Positions 12,816-13,208 of a stretch of 13,208 nucleotides of DNA are shown in pieces. Below the pieces are notes generated by a model. It was given only the letters and a program-made list of their open reading frames with translations, ran no database searches and was not told where the DNA came from. The position numbers and the translations under genes are program-made. The DNA lies in NCBI GenBank assembly GCA_003551805.1, contig PUNR01000196.1, forward strand, positions 1-13,208. Direction: 5' to 3'. How positions within the stretch are numbered: position 1 is the stretch's first letter; each line of letters starts with the position of its first letter. This DNA comes from Loktanella sp. GTDB lineage: Bacteria; Pseudomonadota; Alphaproteobacteria; Rhodobacterales; Rhodobacteraceae.

Positions 12816-13208
12816 ATGCATCACTTTAAACGCCTTGCCGCATCCACTGCCGTTGTGCTTTGTGCCTCTGGCGCGCTGGCGCAAGACAGCATCACCGTCG
12901 CGATCCAGTTGGAGCCGCCGAACCTTGATATCATCAACGGCGCGGCACAGGCGATCAATTCCGTGCTTTATTCCAACGTTTTCGAAGGCCTGACCCGTTT
13001 CGACGCCGATGGCGCGGTGATCCGCGGTCTGGCGCAAAGCTGGGATATCTCGGATGACGGTTTGGTCTACACATTCAACCTTGCCGCTGGTGTCACCTTT
13101 CATGATGGCACCACGATGGATGCAGAGGATGTGAAATTCAGCCTCGACCGCGCCCGTGCCGAGGATAGCACCAATGCGCAAAAGCCCCTGTTCGAGGGGA
13201 TCAGCGAT
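12816..13208 (+). CDS. ABC transporter substrate-binding protein, family 5 (DppA/OppA type), 3' end cut by window edge
   Basis: This is the first part of a periplasmic receptor for peptides or similar solutes. The 131 codons in the window start with a signal peptide, MHHFKRLAASTAVVLCASGA followed by LAQ, and a mature N-terminus near DSITVAIQLEPPNLD. The family 5 pattern continues with NSVLYSNVFEGLTRFDADG, RGLAQSWDISDDGLVYTFNL and VTFHDGTTMDAEDVKFSLDR, all typical of DppA/OppA proteins. Such proteins usually have about 500-530 residues, so roughly three quarters is missing. The ATG at 12816 has AGGGGG 5 bases upstream. It lies 71 bases after the M20 gene on the same strand and is probably co-transcribed, with permease and ATPase genes expected to the right. 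The precise ligand cannot be told from this part. Confidence 0.92.
   Translation, partial: MHHFKRLAASTAVVLCASGALAQDSITVAIQLEPPNLDIINGAAQAINSVLYSNVFEGLTRFDADGAVIRGLAQSWDISDDGLVYTFNLAAGVTFHDGTTMDAEDVKFSLDRARAEDSTNAQKPLFEGISD

Noticed and set aside
12753..13181. Minus-strand open frame of 142 codons opposite the binding-protein gene
   Set aside because: It is antisense to a well-recognised family 5 binding protein and has no recognisable motifs.
1..13208. Mobile elements, CRISPR arrays, tRNA or rRNA genes
   Set aside because: No transposase or integrase, no evenly spaced direct repeats and no structural RNA pattern was seen on either strand.

Overview
The window looks like chromosomal DNA from an aerobic or facultative anoxygenic phototroph of the Rhodobacterales, most likely the Roseobacter group. 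Three things point there: recognisable spheroidene-pathway carotenoid genes (crtF, crtE, crtD, crtC) in the arrangement used in Rhodobacter-type photosynthesis gene clusters, two perfect TGT-N12-ACA boxes of the PpsR/CrtJ type between the divergent crtE and crtD genes, and visibly GC-rich DNA with tightly packed or overlapping genes. The species cannot be named from the sequence.

Region 1 (1-4410) is one end of a photosynthesis gene cluster. On the minus strand crtE (GGPP synthase) overlaps crtF (O-methyltransferase) by one base, and crtF runs off the left edge. On the plus strand crtD (desaturase) is followed by crtC (1,2-hydratase), whose 5' end lies inside crtD in another frame and has no ordinary start codon. 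Together the four genes supply the C20 precursor and the hydration, desaturation and methylation steps that turn neurosporene into spheroidene-type carotenoids. The phytoene synthase and phytoene desaturase genes (crtB, crtI) are not in the window.

Region 2 (4510-5082) is a single plus-strand gene for a small exported Cache/PDC-like sensor protein. Its Shine-Dalgarno sequence is part of a possible small hairpin.

Region 3 (5092-11348) is a long minus-strand block in the order HyuA-like protein, YnjF-like CDP-alcohol phosphatidyltransferase, YnjB-like binding protein, YnjC-like double permease, YnjD-like ATPase. The last four are homologues of the poorly understood E. coli ynjBCD/ynjF genes, so an ABC importer and a putative lipid headgroup enzyme appear to be genetically linked over a large evolutionary distance.

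Region 4 (11455-13208) runs divergently on the plus strand: an M20 family metallohydrolase and then the start of a family 5 (DppA/OppA-type) peptide-binding protein, cut by the right edge. Tandem hairpins separate the two genes. With the HyuA-like protein across the divergent intergenic region, this suggests uptake and hydrolysis of peptides or N-substituted amino acids.

No stretch longer than about 110 bases lacks a gene. I see no tRNA, rRNA, CRISPR array, insertion sequence or phage gene.
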